Below are positions 1-10,090 of a stretch of DNA of 64,000 nt, in pieces. Position numbers and translations under genes: made by a program. The number at the start of each line of letters is the position of its first letter. Position 1 is the first letter of the stretch. This DNA comes from Sympetrum striolatum (Eukaryota; Arthropoda; Insecta; Odonata; Libellulidae), in assembly GCA_947579665.1 (NCBI GenBank), contig OX388344.1, forward strand, positions 12,456,346 through 12,520,345. The letters run 5' to 3'. A model generated the notes under the pieces. It saw only the letters and a list, made by a program, of their open reading frames with translations. It was not told the origin of the DNA and searched no databases.

Positions 1-1080
1 AAAAGGGGATTGAAAATATTCTTTAAATTCGCTGCAAGTTATTCGTCCGGCATCGAACCCGGGTCTTTTTGGTGATACACACTATGCAGCACAATAGAAT
101 TTCTCCATCTCTAATTATGTGTGAAAATTAAAGCAAAAATATTGGGCGCAGCTGCCTCAAAAGACGCTCTAATGTTCACGAATGTAAATGGCTCTCGGGA
201 CTCGAACCAAGGACGATCGTGGAAATTTAAAAAATGTTTCTGAAAGTTATTAATGATCTCAATCCATATGCCAAATTTCAAGTTTCTATATTATTGGGAA
301 AGGTTTCAAAATAATTCCTAAAAATCGGATCAACTTCTGATTGCAGAGACACCTGGTGTCGAACCCAGGACACATTGATAGTTATGAATGCATAGTTTGA
401 TTTGTTAAGACTGGTTCTTCTATCACGCTAAGTTTTAAGTCGATAGCATGTCGGGAAGAACCTAAAATTTGTTTCCGTTATCTCCATAAGAAATGCATTG
501 AGAAATGTAAATGGCGCCCTGGGATCGAACCAAGGACCATCAGGGAACATCTAAAATTTGATTATGAAATATATTTATAATCTCCAACTCCATGCCGAAT
601 TTCAAGTTTCCATGCCATCGGGAAGGGGTCCAAAAAAAAAATCTTAAAAATCGCCACAATACATTTTAAACGGCCGATTTTTGCCTCGACCTAGCATCGA
701 ACCCAGGATATTTTCCGTAAAACTAATTTATGTTTTCGATAGATCATGACCATATATAAAGGCTCCCAGAGGTTTGATTCTCTACCTATTCGGAAAGTAT
801 TTTTTTTAAATTCCCGAAAATCTAAGCAATGCATTTAAACGGGAAAAATCGCGACTTTGGGGCCCTCTGGAATCGAACCCATGACACTGAGGTTCAAAAT
901 CGCAATTTTTCTGGAGGTTATACGTTATGGCCAATATGTCGTAAAAATTTCAAGCCATTGACGCTAGTGGTTTGGCCTGTGACTTTGTATCCTCTCTCTA
1001 TATATATATATATATCTATTATATATAGATGCTTCTCCGGATTCATTCATGTATCCATATATATATACGAGTAAAATGTA

Positions 1081-1097
1081 GCTTGCATACTGCAAGC
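1081..1097. other. Perfect 7-bp hairpin at satellite unit start
   Basis: GCTTGCA-TAC-TGCAAGC forms a 7-bp perfect stem with a 3-base loop. The same hairpin, or its reverse complement, recurs at 2221-2237, 7798-7814, 8931-8947, 10062-10078, 10115-10131 and 11260-11276. It therefore marks every complete unit boundary and has no mismatch in any of the seven copies, although the surrounding subunits have diverged. Confidence 0.85.
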
Positions 1098-2142
1098 AGA
1101 TCGACAACACTAATTTTATATCGGCATCATATCGGGTCGGTCCTTAATAGAAAAAAAAAGGATTGAAATATTTCTTCAAATTCGCTGAAATTTCATCGTC
1201 TGGCAATGAACCCGGGTCTCTCTGGTGAATATACTATGCAGCACAATAGAAGATCACCGATTCTAACTATGTGTGAAAATTCAAGCAGAAATATTTGGCT
1301 ACAACTGCCTCAAAAGACGTTTTAATTTTCACGAACGTAAATGGCTCTCTGGATTCGAACCAAGGACGATCTTGGAAATCTAAAATATGTTTCTAAAAGT
1401 TATTTATGATCTCTATCTATATGCCAAATTTCAAGTTTCTATATTGTTGGGAAAGGTTTGAAAATAATTCCTAAAAATCGGATCAATTTCTGAATGCAGA
1501 GACACCTGGTGTCGAAGCCAGGAGATACTGTAAGCTGTGAATGCAAAGTTTGAGTTGTAACGACTGGCTTTTCTATCATGCTAAGTTTGATGTCGATAGC
1601 ATGCCGGGAAGTACCTTAATTTTGTTTCCGTTATCTCCGTAAGAAATGCATTGAGAAGTGCAAATGGCCCTCTGGGATCGAACCAAGGACCATCAGCGAA
1701 CATCTAAAATTTGATTATGATATAAATTCATGATATCTATCGACGTGCCAAGTTTCAAGTATCCATGTTATCGGGAAAGGATCCAAAAAAAATCTTAAAA
1801 ATCGCCGCAATGCATTTTAAACGGCCGATTTTTGCACCGACCTAGCATCGAACCATGGACAAAATTCGAAGATGTCTTTATGATTTTCGTTGGATATGCA
1901 CGGCTTCTAGCGATCCCTTGAATTTCAACTCTCTCCTTTTCCGGGAAGTGCCTCAAAAAAATTTTCGAAAATCCCTGCCATGTAATCTTATGGGGAAAAT
2001 CGCGACTTTGGGGCCTTCTGGAATCGAACCCATGGCACCGAGGTTCAAAATCACATTTATTTAGGCGGTTACACGTTATGGCCAATACGTCGTAAAAAAT
2101 TTCAAGTCAATCACGCTTGTGGTTTAGGCTGTGAATTAGTAT

Positions 2143-2166
2143 CCTATCTATCTATCTATCTATCTA
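2143..2166. repeat. (CTAT)n microsatellite in the seventh segment of U2
   Basis: About six CTAT repeats sit where neighbouring units carry (TA)n, for example 1001-1016 and 3289-3306. This segment replaces the boxed subunit expected at this point of the unit and is its most variable part. Confidence 0.85.
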
Positions 2167-3306
2167 TTATATATAGATGCTTCTCCGGATTCATTCATAT
2201 ATATATACGAGTAAAATGTTGCTTGCATACTGCAAGCAGATCGACAACACTATTTTCATGTCGGCATCATATCCGGACGGCCATCAAAAGAAAAAAAAAG
2301 ATTGAAATTTTTCTTAAAATTTACCTAAATTCCATCGTCTGGCATCGAACCCGGGTCTTTCCGGTGATACCTACTATGCAGCAAAATAGAAGATCACCAT
2401 CTCTAACGATGTGTGAAAATTCAAGCAGAAATATGGGCTACAACTGCCTCAAAAGACGTTCTAATTTTTACGAATTTAAATGGCTCTCTGGATTCGAACC
2501 AAGGACGATCTTGGAAATCTAAAAAATTTTTCTGAAAGTTATTTATGATCTCTATCTATATGCCGAATTTCATGTTTCTATAGTATTGGGAAAGGTTTCA
2601 AAATAATTCCTAAAAATCGGATTAACTTCTGATTGCAGAGACACCTGGTGTCGAACCCAGGACTCTTTGATAGCTGTGAATGCACTGTTTGATTTGTCTG
2701 GACTTGATCTTTGTACATGCAAAGTTTGAAGTTGATATCGTGCCGGGAAGTACCTAAAATTTGTTTCCGTTATCTCCGTAAGAAAAGCATTGGGAAGTGC
2801 AAATGGTCCTCTGGGATCGAACCAAGGGCCATAAGCTAATATGTAAAATTCGATTATGAAATAAATTCATGATATCTATCGACGTGCCGAGTTTCAATAA
2901 TCCATGTTACCGGGAAAGGATCCAAAAAAAATCTTAAAAATCGCCGCAATGCATTTTAAACGGCCGATTTTTGCCCCGGCCTAGCATCGAACCAAGGACA
3001 ATATTCGAAGATGTCTTTCCGATTTTCGTTGGCTATGCACGAAATTTAGCGGTCCCTCGAGTTTCAACTCTCTGCTTTTCCGGGAAGTGCCTCAAAAAAA
3101 TTTTCGAAAATCCCCGCCATGTAATCTTATGGGGAAAATCGCGACTTTGGGGCCCTCTGGAATCGAACCCATGACACTGAGGCTCAAAATCGCAATTTTT
3201 CTGGAGGTTATACGTTATGGCCAATTTGTCGTAAAAATTTCAAGCCATTGACGCTAGTGGTTTAGCCTGTGACTTTGTATCCTCTCTCTATATATATATA
3301 TATATA

Positions 3307-3411
3307 TGAATATATGATATATGAATGAATCCGGAGAAGCATCTATATATAATAGATAGATAGATAGGTATATATAATAGATAGGTATATATAATAGATA
3401 GATAGATAGGT
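3307..3411 (-). repeat. Reversed unit tail and GATA/TATA microsatellite left of the LINE
   Basis: After the (TA)n end of U3 the sequence switches to the reverse-complement unit tail: it reads ATGAATGAATCCGGAGAAGC, as in the reversed units at about 7840 and 8966. A GATA/TATA-rich run of about 70 bases follows, up to the retrotransposon. The matching continuation of the reversed unit resumes at 6747. The LINE therefore inserted inside this microsatellite, after or at the tail-to-tail junction. Confidence 0.75.
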
Positions 3412-3561
3412 AGGCGGAGGGTCTTCAATGCTGCTCGTGAGGTTAAGAAGACAAAGGCTTACGCTTATTTGTGGATAAGAGGAGGTAAAATACTGATGAG
3501 GAAGGCAGAAAAACAACCTGTCATCGTATTGAGAAACTTAAATGATTTAAGTAAATTATAA
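3412..3561 (+). pseudogene. LINE ORF1 C-terminal fragment (5'-truncated)
   Basis: Frame 3412-3561 is open and ends in TAA. It reads VFNAAREVKKTKAYAYLWIR from 3421, then a GGKILMRKAE segment and a VIVLRNLNDLSKL end. This matches the pattern at the C-terminus of CR1/Daphne-type ORF1 proteins (A-R-x-x-K followed by aromatic-W, G-x-I-x-x-R-K, then a hydrophobic segment and DLxKL). It resembles the baculovirus-FP-like C-terminal domain of such ORF1 proteins, which are RNA-binding chaperones in the retrotransposon RNP. Only about 50 codons survive; upstream is microsatellite with a TAG at 3403, so no start remains and the fragment is dead. Its stop overlaps the open ORF2 frame, which is free of stops from 3555. 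Confidence 0.75.
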
Positions 3562-3590
3562 CATTTTTAAATGATTTTCATTCAAGTAAG

Positions 3591-6488
3591 GTGTCCTTCA
3601 TAAATGAATCTAAAGATACTTCTAATAAATTTAGCATTATTCATCAAAATATAAGAAGCTTGCGGACTAACTTTGATAATTTCACATTGTATTTAAATAA
3701 CTTGCAAAAGCTTCCTGATGTAATAGTTCTGTCTGAAATCTGGATTAATGATTATGAATTAAGTGCTTATCAATTAACTGGTTACAAAGTCTTTGCGAAA
3801 TGCAATAATAAGAGGAGAGCTGGAGGGGTGATTGTATATGTTGCTGATAATTATTCATGTACTAATAATGTATTTAGTGATTTGCAATCAGCAGATATGA
3901 TTCAAGTAACCATTTATCTTAGTAAATCACTTTTTATTTCCATTATTGGAATTTATAGGTTTCACTTTTTACCGATTGAGAATTTTTTGCGTGAAGTGGA
4001 TAATATTCTTGATAGATTGCACGATAAAAACCTATTAATAATTGGGGATATGAACTTATGTATTTTGCAATGTAATGAAATTGTTAATGAGTATAAAACT
4101 ATTATGGCTAGTCATGGGCTGGAACAGCTTATATCTGTTCCAACCCGAGTAACAAAAAATAGTCAAACGTGCATTGATCATGTATTTTGTAGAAGCAGGG
4201 ACAACCTCATGTATGAAGGAAATTCGATTGATTTGGATATTACTGACCATCATATGACAGAGTGTAATATATATGTTACTGATCTCCAAGGAAATAAAAA
4301 TCAGCCGGATCTGTCTAAACTAAATATTGATTTCCACCGATTAAGAGATCTATTGTCAGATTGCGCTTGGGATGATGTTTATTCGCAAAATAATCCAACT
4401 GTGGCTTATGGTCTTTTTTTGGACAAATTGAAGTCCTGTATTAATCTAGCATCCAACATAGTTATAAAAAGTAACAAATACAAACTAATTAAACCTTGGA
4501 TGACGAGGTCGTTATTCTATAGAGTTGCCAGACGGAATTTACTTTATAATAAAATTCGGAAACAGCCTTTTAATGAAAAATTGTTACGTCATTATAAATC
4601 CTATAAACAGCGGCTCGAAAAAGATATACAGAAGTGTAAAGAAAGGTATTACATGCGGGTATTTGATAGTAACTCTAATAACACCCGTGAGCAATGGAGA
4701 ATTTTAGAAAAAATAATTGGTGGGAAATTAAGAAATTCTAGAATAGACAGAATTAGAACAGGTAATGGAAATTACTTAGCTGAAACGCAGGAGATAGTGA
4801 ACGAATTTAATACTCATTTTATTGAAACCACGAAATTACGGAACTGCGACTTAGATCTTCATCGTAATTTAGATGCTCAGGGCGAATGGTTCCCAGAACG
4901 AGTGTTGAGTAAGTCAATATTCTTTGCACCGACTAATGAAAAAGAAGTAATTAATATTATAATGGAGTTGAAATCTAAGAGTTCTAAAGGTGTAGACGAA
5001 CTGGCGGCATTTGTAATAAAAGAAGTGAAAACAGCGATATCTCAAGTATTCGCTTATATTGCTAATATTAGTATGCAGACAGGGATAGTTCCCGATCAGC
5101 TAAAAACAGCAATAGTAATACCAGTATTAAAAAAGGGTGACAAGTTAAATTTAAATAATTATAGACCAATATCCTTGTTGCCTGTATTTTCAAAGGTTCT
5201 TGAAAAAATTATTAAAGTGCGATTATTAAGTTTTTTAAATAGTCAAAATTTTTTCAGCAAAAATCAGTTTGGTTTCCAAAGTGGTAAATGTACAGAGGAT
5301 GCACTCTCGCACTTCTGCTTGGATATTTACGAAGGCCTTAATAATAAACTTAAAGTTGCTGGTCTGTTTATTGACATTACGAAAGCTTTTGATTCTGTGA
5401 GTCATAAGATACTACTAAAAAAATTAAGTAATTCTGGTATTAGGGGTATTGCACTGGACTGGTTCGATAGCTACCTCAGTAACAGATACCAGTGTGTGAG
5501 GATAGATAATTATTACAGTAATAAGACTCAGCTTACTTGTGGTGTTCCTCAGGGCTCTGTCTTGGGTCCTATTTTATTTTTGATATATGCAAATAATCTA
5601 TGTGAAGGTAGATTCGAAGGAAAGCTTACTTCCTTTGCAGACGACACTGCCCTTAGCTATACAGCTGGTGATTCAAATGCACTGTACAGACAGATGCAGA
5701 ATGATTTAAATAAGCTACATTATTGGTTTTCTGCAAATTCTATGTCATTAAGCGATAAAACAAAATTTATTCAATTTAGTTTGAGGAAAGGTACAGTTGG
5801 ACTAAATAATCTGTATTATAGATGTATGAAATGTGTTGAAGAAAATGCTTCTTCATGTCCATATTGCATACCAATTCAAAGGGTTGATTACATAAAATAT
5901 TTAGGAATTTATTTTGATGAGAACCTAAACTGGAAACAACATATTAATAAATTGTATTCTGAGGCAATCTCATCAATTAGGAAATTTTATTTATTAAAAT
6001 ATGTATGTCCATATACTGTATTAATTAAGGTGTATCATGCTCTAGTGAACTCGAGGTTGCAATATGGTATTGTATGTTGGGGGGGTGCATTCATTACTAA
6101 TTTAAAGCCATTAATAGTGGCACAGAAGAAAATTATTCGAATTATGTCAAGAGCGCATAGTACTGCACATTCTTTTCCTCTATTTTTTAAGGCAAAAATT
6201 CTGCCACTGAGACATTTATTTGTATATAAAGTGCTGAGGATGTACTATAATCGCGGCGGTGATGAAAATAAACCATCACCATATATTTTAAGATCTAAAC
6301 AAACGAAAATCCCAAAACCCAACTGTGAATTTTTTAGATATTCTTTTTTGTATATTAGTTCTAAATTTTTTAGTTATTTACCGGAGAACATAACCACTGC
6401 TTCAACAGAAATGAAGTTTATAAAATTAATTAAGGAGTTTTTATTTAAATATGATGATATTGAATTTATGTTTAAAAAAATTGTATGA
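3591..6488 (+). CDS. LINE ORF2: APE endonuclease-reverse transcriptase
   Basis: An open frame of 965 codons encoding the enzyme of target-primed reverse transcription. The endonuclease nicks target DNA and the RT copies the element RNA from the 3' end. Endonuclease motifs (numbered from 3591): HQNIRS with N20, SEIW with catalytic E49, a GGV segment, GDMN with D153 and N155, IDHVF, and TDHH with D219/H220. RT motifs: NYRPISLLP near 523-531, QFGF, FIDITKAFD with D595, GVPQGSVLGP from 651, FADD with D684/D685, and YLGI from 770. A C-terminal extension of ~180 residues follows. All catalytic acids are present. Oddities: YANNL has N669 where the family normally has D; CX2CX7CX2C lies at 745-759; and there is no in-frame AUG before M102, because 3591 is GTG and upstream codons to 3555 contain none. 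Either the AUG was mutated or ORF2 uses reinitiation or frameshifting from ORF1. Domains are certain; the true start is not. Confidence 0.92.
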   Translation: MSFINESKDTSNKFSIIHQNIRSLRTNFDNFTLYLNNLQKLPDVIVLSEIWINDYELSAYQLTGYKVFAKCNNKRRAGGVIVYVADNYSCTNNVFSDLQSADMIQVTIYLSKSLFISIIGIYRFHFLPIENFLREVDNILDRLHDKNLLIIGDMNLCILQCNEIVNEYKTIMASHGLEQLISVPTRVTKNSQTCIDHVFCRSRDNLMYEGNSIDLDITDHHMTECNIYVTDLQGNKNQPDLSKLNIDFHRLRDLLSDCAWDDVYSQNNPTVAYGLFLDKLKSCINLASNIVIKSNKYKLIKPWMTRSLFYRVARRNLLYNKIRKQPFNEKLLRHYKSYKQRLEKDIQKCKERYYMRVFDSNSNNTREQWRILEKIIGGKLRNSRIDRIRTGNGNYLAETQEIVNEFNTHFIETTKLRNCDLDLHRNLDAQGEWFPERVLSKSIFFAPTNEKEVINIIMELKSKSSKGVDELAAFVIKEVKTAISQVFAYIANISMQTGIVPDQLKTAIVIPVLKKGDKLNLNNYRPISLLPVFSKVLEKIIKVRLLSFLNSQNFFSKNQFGFQSGKCTEDALSHFCLDIYEGLNNKLKVAGLFIDITKAFDSVSHKILLKKLSNSGIRGIALDWFDSYLSNRYQCVRIDNYYSNKTQLTCGVPQGSVLGPILFLIYANNLCEGRFEGKLTSFADDTALSYTAGDSNALYRQMQNDLNKLHYWFSANSMSLSDKTKFIQFSLRKGTVGLNNLYYRCMKCVEENASSCPYCIPIQRVDYIKYLGIYFDENLNWKQHINKLYSEAISSIRKFYLLKYVCPYTVLIKVYHALVNSRLQYGIVCWGGAFITNLKPLIVAQKKIIRIMSRAHSTAHSFPLFFKAKILPLRHLFVYKVLRMYYNRGGDENKPSPYILRSKQTKIPKPNCEFFRYSFLYISSKFFSYLPENITTASTEMKFIKLIKEFLFKYDDIEFMFKKIV

Positions 6489-6746
6489 AAGCTATTTTGT
6501 TTAATTTTATGATTTCATTATTATAATTTATTTTGTAAATTTTTTGATACGCATGGTCTTCATTTTATCTTATGTTATCTAACAAATTAAATGGCTTGTG
6601 TATTATTTGCCAAGTATATGAAGAGTCGGTAACCCCAAAACAGGTGGCTGTCACCTTAGGGGTACCTATATTCCTGAAATTTGTTGTATAAAATGTAATA
6701 TGCAGGGCTGAGGAATAAAAAGATTTTATTATTATTATTATTATAT
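6489..6746 (+). other. LINE 3' UTR and (ATT)n tail
   Basis: An AT-rich untranslated region follows the ORF2 stop. It holds the stem-loop at 6628-6666, the polyadenylation signal AATAAA at 6714-6719, and a tail of ATT repeats ending near 6745 instead of poly(A). Simple-repeat tails are typical of CR1-like LINEs. Satellite sequence resumes at once after the tail. Confidence 0.8.
6628..6666 (+). promoter_or_regulatory. LINE 3'-UTR stem-loop, likely RT recognition structure
   Basis: The outer stem pairs GGTAACCCC (6628-6636, A6631 bulged) with GGGGTACC (6659-6666), giving 8 bp. The inner hairpin pairs AGGTG (6642-6646) with CACCT (6652-6656) around a GCTGT loop. Stem-loops of this kind near the 3' end are bound by the RT in several LINEs (shown for UnaL2-type elements). 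Here the role is inferred from position and shape. Confidence 0.65.
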
Positions 6747-9700
6747 AGATAGGATACAAAGTCACAGGCTAAACCACTAGCGCCAATGGCTTGAAATTTT
6801 TACGATATATTGGCCATAACGTATAACCAGCAGAAAAATTGCGATTTTGGACCTCAGTGTCATGGGTTCGATTCCAGAGGGCCCCAAAGTCCCGATTTTC
6901 TCCATAAGGATATATGGTGAAGATTTTCGAAAATTTTTTTGAGGCACTTCCCGGAAAGGTAGAGAGTTCAAATTCGAGGGATCGCTAGATGCCGTGGATA
7001 TGTAACGAAAATCAAAAAGACATCTTCGAATACTGTCCATGGTTCGATGCTAGGTTGGGGCAAATATCGGCCGTTTAAAATGCATTGCGGCGATTTTGAA
7101 GATTTTATTTGGACCATTTGCCGATAGCATGGAAACTTGAAATTCGGCATGAGGTTAGATAACATGAATATATTTCATAATAAAATTTTAAATGTTCGCT
7201 GATGGTCCTTGGTTCGATCCCAGAGGGCCATTTGCACTTCTCAATGCATTTCTTATGGAGATAACGGAAACAAAATTAAGGTACTTCCCGGCATGCTATC
7301 GACTTCAAACTTTGCATGATAAAAAAGCCAGCCCTTACAAATCAAACTTTGCATTCTCAGATTAAAATATTTCCTGGGTTCGACACCAGGTGTCTCTGCA
7401 ATCAGAAATTGATCCGATATTTAGGAATTATTTTGAAACCTTTCCCAATAATATAGATACTTGAAATTCGGTATATATATATGAGTATCATTTATAGGTT
7501 TCAGAAACAAATTTTAGATTTCCAAGATCGTCCTTGGTTCGAATCCAGAGAGCCATTTACATTCGTGAAAATTAGAACGTCTTTTGAGGCAGTTGTAGCC
7601 AATATTTCTGATTGAATTTTCATACATAGTTAGAGATGGTTATCTTTTGTTGCGCTGCATAGTAATTTCACCAGGAAGACCCGGGTTCCTTGCCATACGA
7701 TGAAATTTCAGCGAATTTTAAAAAAATTTACAACCCTTTTATTTTCTTTTGAGGACCCTCCCAAAATGATGCCGATATGAAATTAATATGCCGATCTGCT
7801 TGCAGTATGCAAGCTACATTTTACTCGTATAGGTATATACATGAATGAATCCGGAGAAGCATCTATATATAATAGATATATAGAGAGGATACAAACTCAC
7901 AGCCTAAACCACAAGAGTGATTGAGCTGAAATTTTTACGACATATTGGCCATAACGTATAACCTCCAGAAAAATTGCGATTTTGATCCTCAGTGTCATGG
8001 GTTCGATTCCAGGGGGCTCCAAAGTCCCGATTTTTCCCGTTTAAATGCATTGCTTTGATTTTCGGGAATTAAAAAAAAATACTTCCCGGATAGGTAGAGA
8101 ATCAAAACTCAGGGAGCCTTTATATATGGTCATGATCTATCGAAAACATAAATGAGTTTTACGGAAAATAACCTGGGTTCGATGCTAGGTCGATGCAAAA
8201 ATCTGCCGTTTAAAATGTATTGTGGCGATTTTTAAGATTTTTTTTGGACCCTTTCCCGATGGCATGGAAACTTGAAATTCGGTATGGGGTTGGATATCAT
8301 AAATATATTTCATAATCGATTTTTATGCTTACCCTGATGTTCCTTGGTTCGATCCCAGAGGGCCATTTACATTCCTCAATGCATTTCTTATGGAGATAAC
8401 GGAAACAAGTTTTAGGTACTTCCCGGCATGCTATCGACTTAAAACTTAGCATGATGGAAGAACCAGTCTAAACAAATCAAACTATGCATTCATAGCTATC
8501 AATGTGTCCTGGGTTCGACACCAGGTGTCTCTGCAATCAGAAGTTGATCCGAATTTTAGGAATTATTTTGAAACCTTTCCCAATAATATAGAAACTTGAA
8601 ATTTGGCATAAAGATTGAGATCAATAATAACTTTCAGAAACATTTTTTAAATTTCCAAGATCGTCCTTGGTTCGAGTCCCGAGAGCCATTTACAATCGTG
8701 AACATTAGAGCGTCTTTTGAGGCAGTTGTAGCCAATATTTCTGCTTGAATTTTCACACATAGTTAGAGATGGTGATTTTCTATTGTTTTTCATAGTAGGT
8801 TTTCAGTACGACCCGGGTTCGATGTCAGACTATGACATTTCAGCGAATTTAAAAAAAAAATTAAATCCTTTTTTTTTCTTTTGAGGACCGTCCCGATATA
8901 ATGCCGATATGAAATTAGTGTTGTCGATCTGCTTGCAGTATGCAAGCTACATTTTACTCGTATGATATATGAATGAATCCGGAGAAGCATCTATATATAA
9001 TAGATATATATAGAGAGGATACAAACTCACAGGCCAAACCACAAGCGTCATTGACTTGATATTTTTACGACATATTGGCCATAGAGTGTAACCGCCAGAA
9101 AAATTGCGATTTTGCACCTCAGTGTCATGGGTTCGATTCCAGAGGGCCCCAAAGTCCCGATTTTTCCCGTTTAAATGCATTGCTTTGATTTTCGGGAATT
9201 TTTAAAAAATACTTCCGGGATAGGTAGAGAGTCGAAAATCTAGGAGCCTTTATATATGGTCATGATCTATCAAAAACATAAATGAGTTTTGCGGAAAATA
9301 TCCTGGGTTCGATGCTAGGTCGAGGCAAAAATCGGCCGTTTAAAATGTATTGTGGCGATTTTTAAGATTTTTTTTGGACCCTTTCCCGATGGCATGGAAA
9401 CTTGAAATTCGGCATGGAGTTGGAGATTATAAATATATTTCATAATCAAATTTTACATATTCGCTGATGGTCCTTGGTTCGATCCCAGGGCACCATTTAC
9501 ATTTATCAATGCATTTCTTATGGAGATAACTGAAAAAGGTTTTAGTTACTTCCCGGCATGATATCGACTTCAAACTTTGTACGAAATAAGATGAAGTTCT
9601 GATAAGTCATACTGTGCATTCACAGTTACCAATATTTCCTGGGTTCGACACCAGGCGTCTCTACAATCAGTAAATTATCCGATTTTTAAGAATTATTTTG

Positions 9701-10090
9701 AACCCGTTGCAATAATATTGAAACCTGAAATTAGGCATATAGATAGAGAACATAGATAAATTTCAGAAACATGTTTTAGATTTCCTAGATCGTCCTTGGT
9801 TCGAATCCAGAGAGCCATTTACATTATTGAAAAGTAGGACGTCGTTGGAGGCAGTTGTAGCCAATATTTCTGCTTGAATTTTCACACATAGTAAGAGATG
9901 TTGATTTTCTGTTGTGCTACATAGTAAGCTTACCAGGAAGACCCGGGTTCGATGCCAGACAATTAAATTGCAGCGAATTTTAAGAATAATTTCAATACCT
10001 TTTTTTTTCTTTTGAGGGCCGTCCCGATATGATGCCGACATGAAATTATTGTTGTCGATCTGCTTGCAGTATGCAAGCTACATTTTACTC
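6747..10090 (-). repeat. Complex satellite, reversed block (units U4, U5, U6)
   Basis: The same ~1.14 kb unit as at 1-3306, in reverse complement: U4 (6747-7826, its tail being 3307-3411 left of the LINE), U5 (7827-8959) and U6 (8960-10090). Boxes now read GGTTCGA: 6865, 7041, 7211, 7377, 7536 in U4 (the sixth near 7683 is mutated); 8000, 8176, 8346, 8512, 8669, 8816 in U5; 9130, 9306, 9476, 9642, 9798, 9946 in U6. The order and spacing mirror the forward block exactly, so whole units were inverted together. Unit ends carry the hairpin at 7798, 8931 and 10062. Confidence 0.85.

Larger units (their letters stand above)
1..3306 (+). repeat. Complex satellite, forward block (units U1 partial, U2, U3)
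   Basis: Three head-to-tail copies of a ~1.14 kb unit: U1 partial (1-1068), U2 (1069-2208) and U3 (2209-3306). Unit starts are marked by GAGTAAAATG followed by the hairpin GCTTGCATACTGCAAGC at 1081 and 2221. Each unit holds six divergent subunits, each with a TCGAACC box: at 53, 202, 359, 525, 697, 873 in U1; 1355, 1678, 1848, 2024 in U2 (boxes near 1207 and 1512 are mutated); 2345, 2494, 2651, 2817, 2987, 3163 in U3. Subunits share a skeleton: a GCCGAATTTCAAGTTTC-like start, a GGGAAAGG stretch, an A-rich run with AAAAATCG, then the box. A seventh segment without a box carries TA or CTAT microsatellite. Short ORFs here are repeat artefacts. I do not recognise the family. Confidence 0.85.
3412..6746 (+). 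mobile_element. 5'-truncated CR1/Jockey-group non-LTR retrotransposon (LINE)
   Basis: A LINE copy of about 3.33 kb. From 5' to 3' it has the last ~50 codons of ORF1 (ending at 3561), a complete open ORF2 frame (to 6488) with APE endonuclease and reverse transcriptase, a ~255-base 3' UTR with a bipartite stem-loop (6628-6666), AATAAA at 6714-6719, and an (ATT)n tail at 6723-6745. There are no LTRs, and I see no RNase H domain in ORF2. The 5' end is cut inside ORF1, the usual result of incomplete target-primed reverse transcription. TAGATAGG occurs at both edges (3403-3410 and 6747-6754) and may be the target-site duplication, but the flanks are GATA microsatellite, so this is ambiguous. The undamaged ORF2 suggests a fairly recent insertion. 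The group (CR1/Daphne-like against other Jockey-superfamily clades) is inferred from motifs and the 3' tail. Confidence 0.9.

Noticed and set aside
829..1074. Short ORF repeated at 8947-9180, and similar ORFs at 1795-2085, 6777-7040 and 9763-10041
   Set aside because: They are readings through the complex satellite. Phrases such as GIEP or FEPRT come from translating the TCGAACC box. No conserved domain, and the frames differ between units.
4056..4289. Minus-strand ORF, and 4525-4707 plus-strand ORF, inside LINE ORF2
   Set aside because: Shadows of the ORF2 frame, which has clear endonuclease and RT motifs.
3403..6754. TAGATAGG as a firm target-site duplication
   Set aside because: The flanks are GATA microsatellite, so the match may be chance; mentioned as ambiguous only.
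7041..7060. tRNA-derived SINE with a complete A and B box
   Set aside because: The only A-box-like match has a mismatch and a TTTT lies between the boxes; kept only as a low-interest Pol III possibility.
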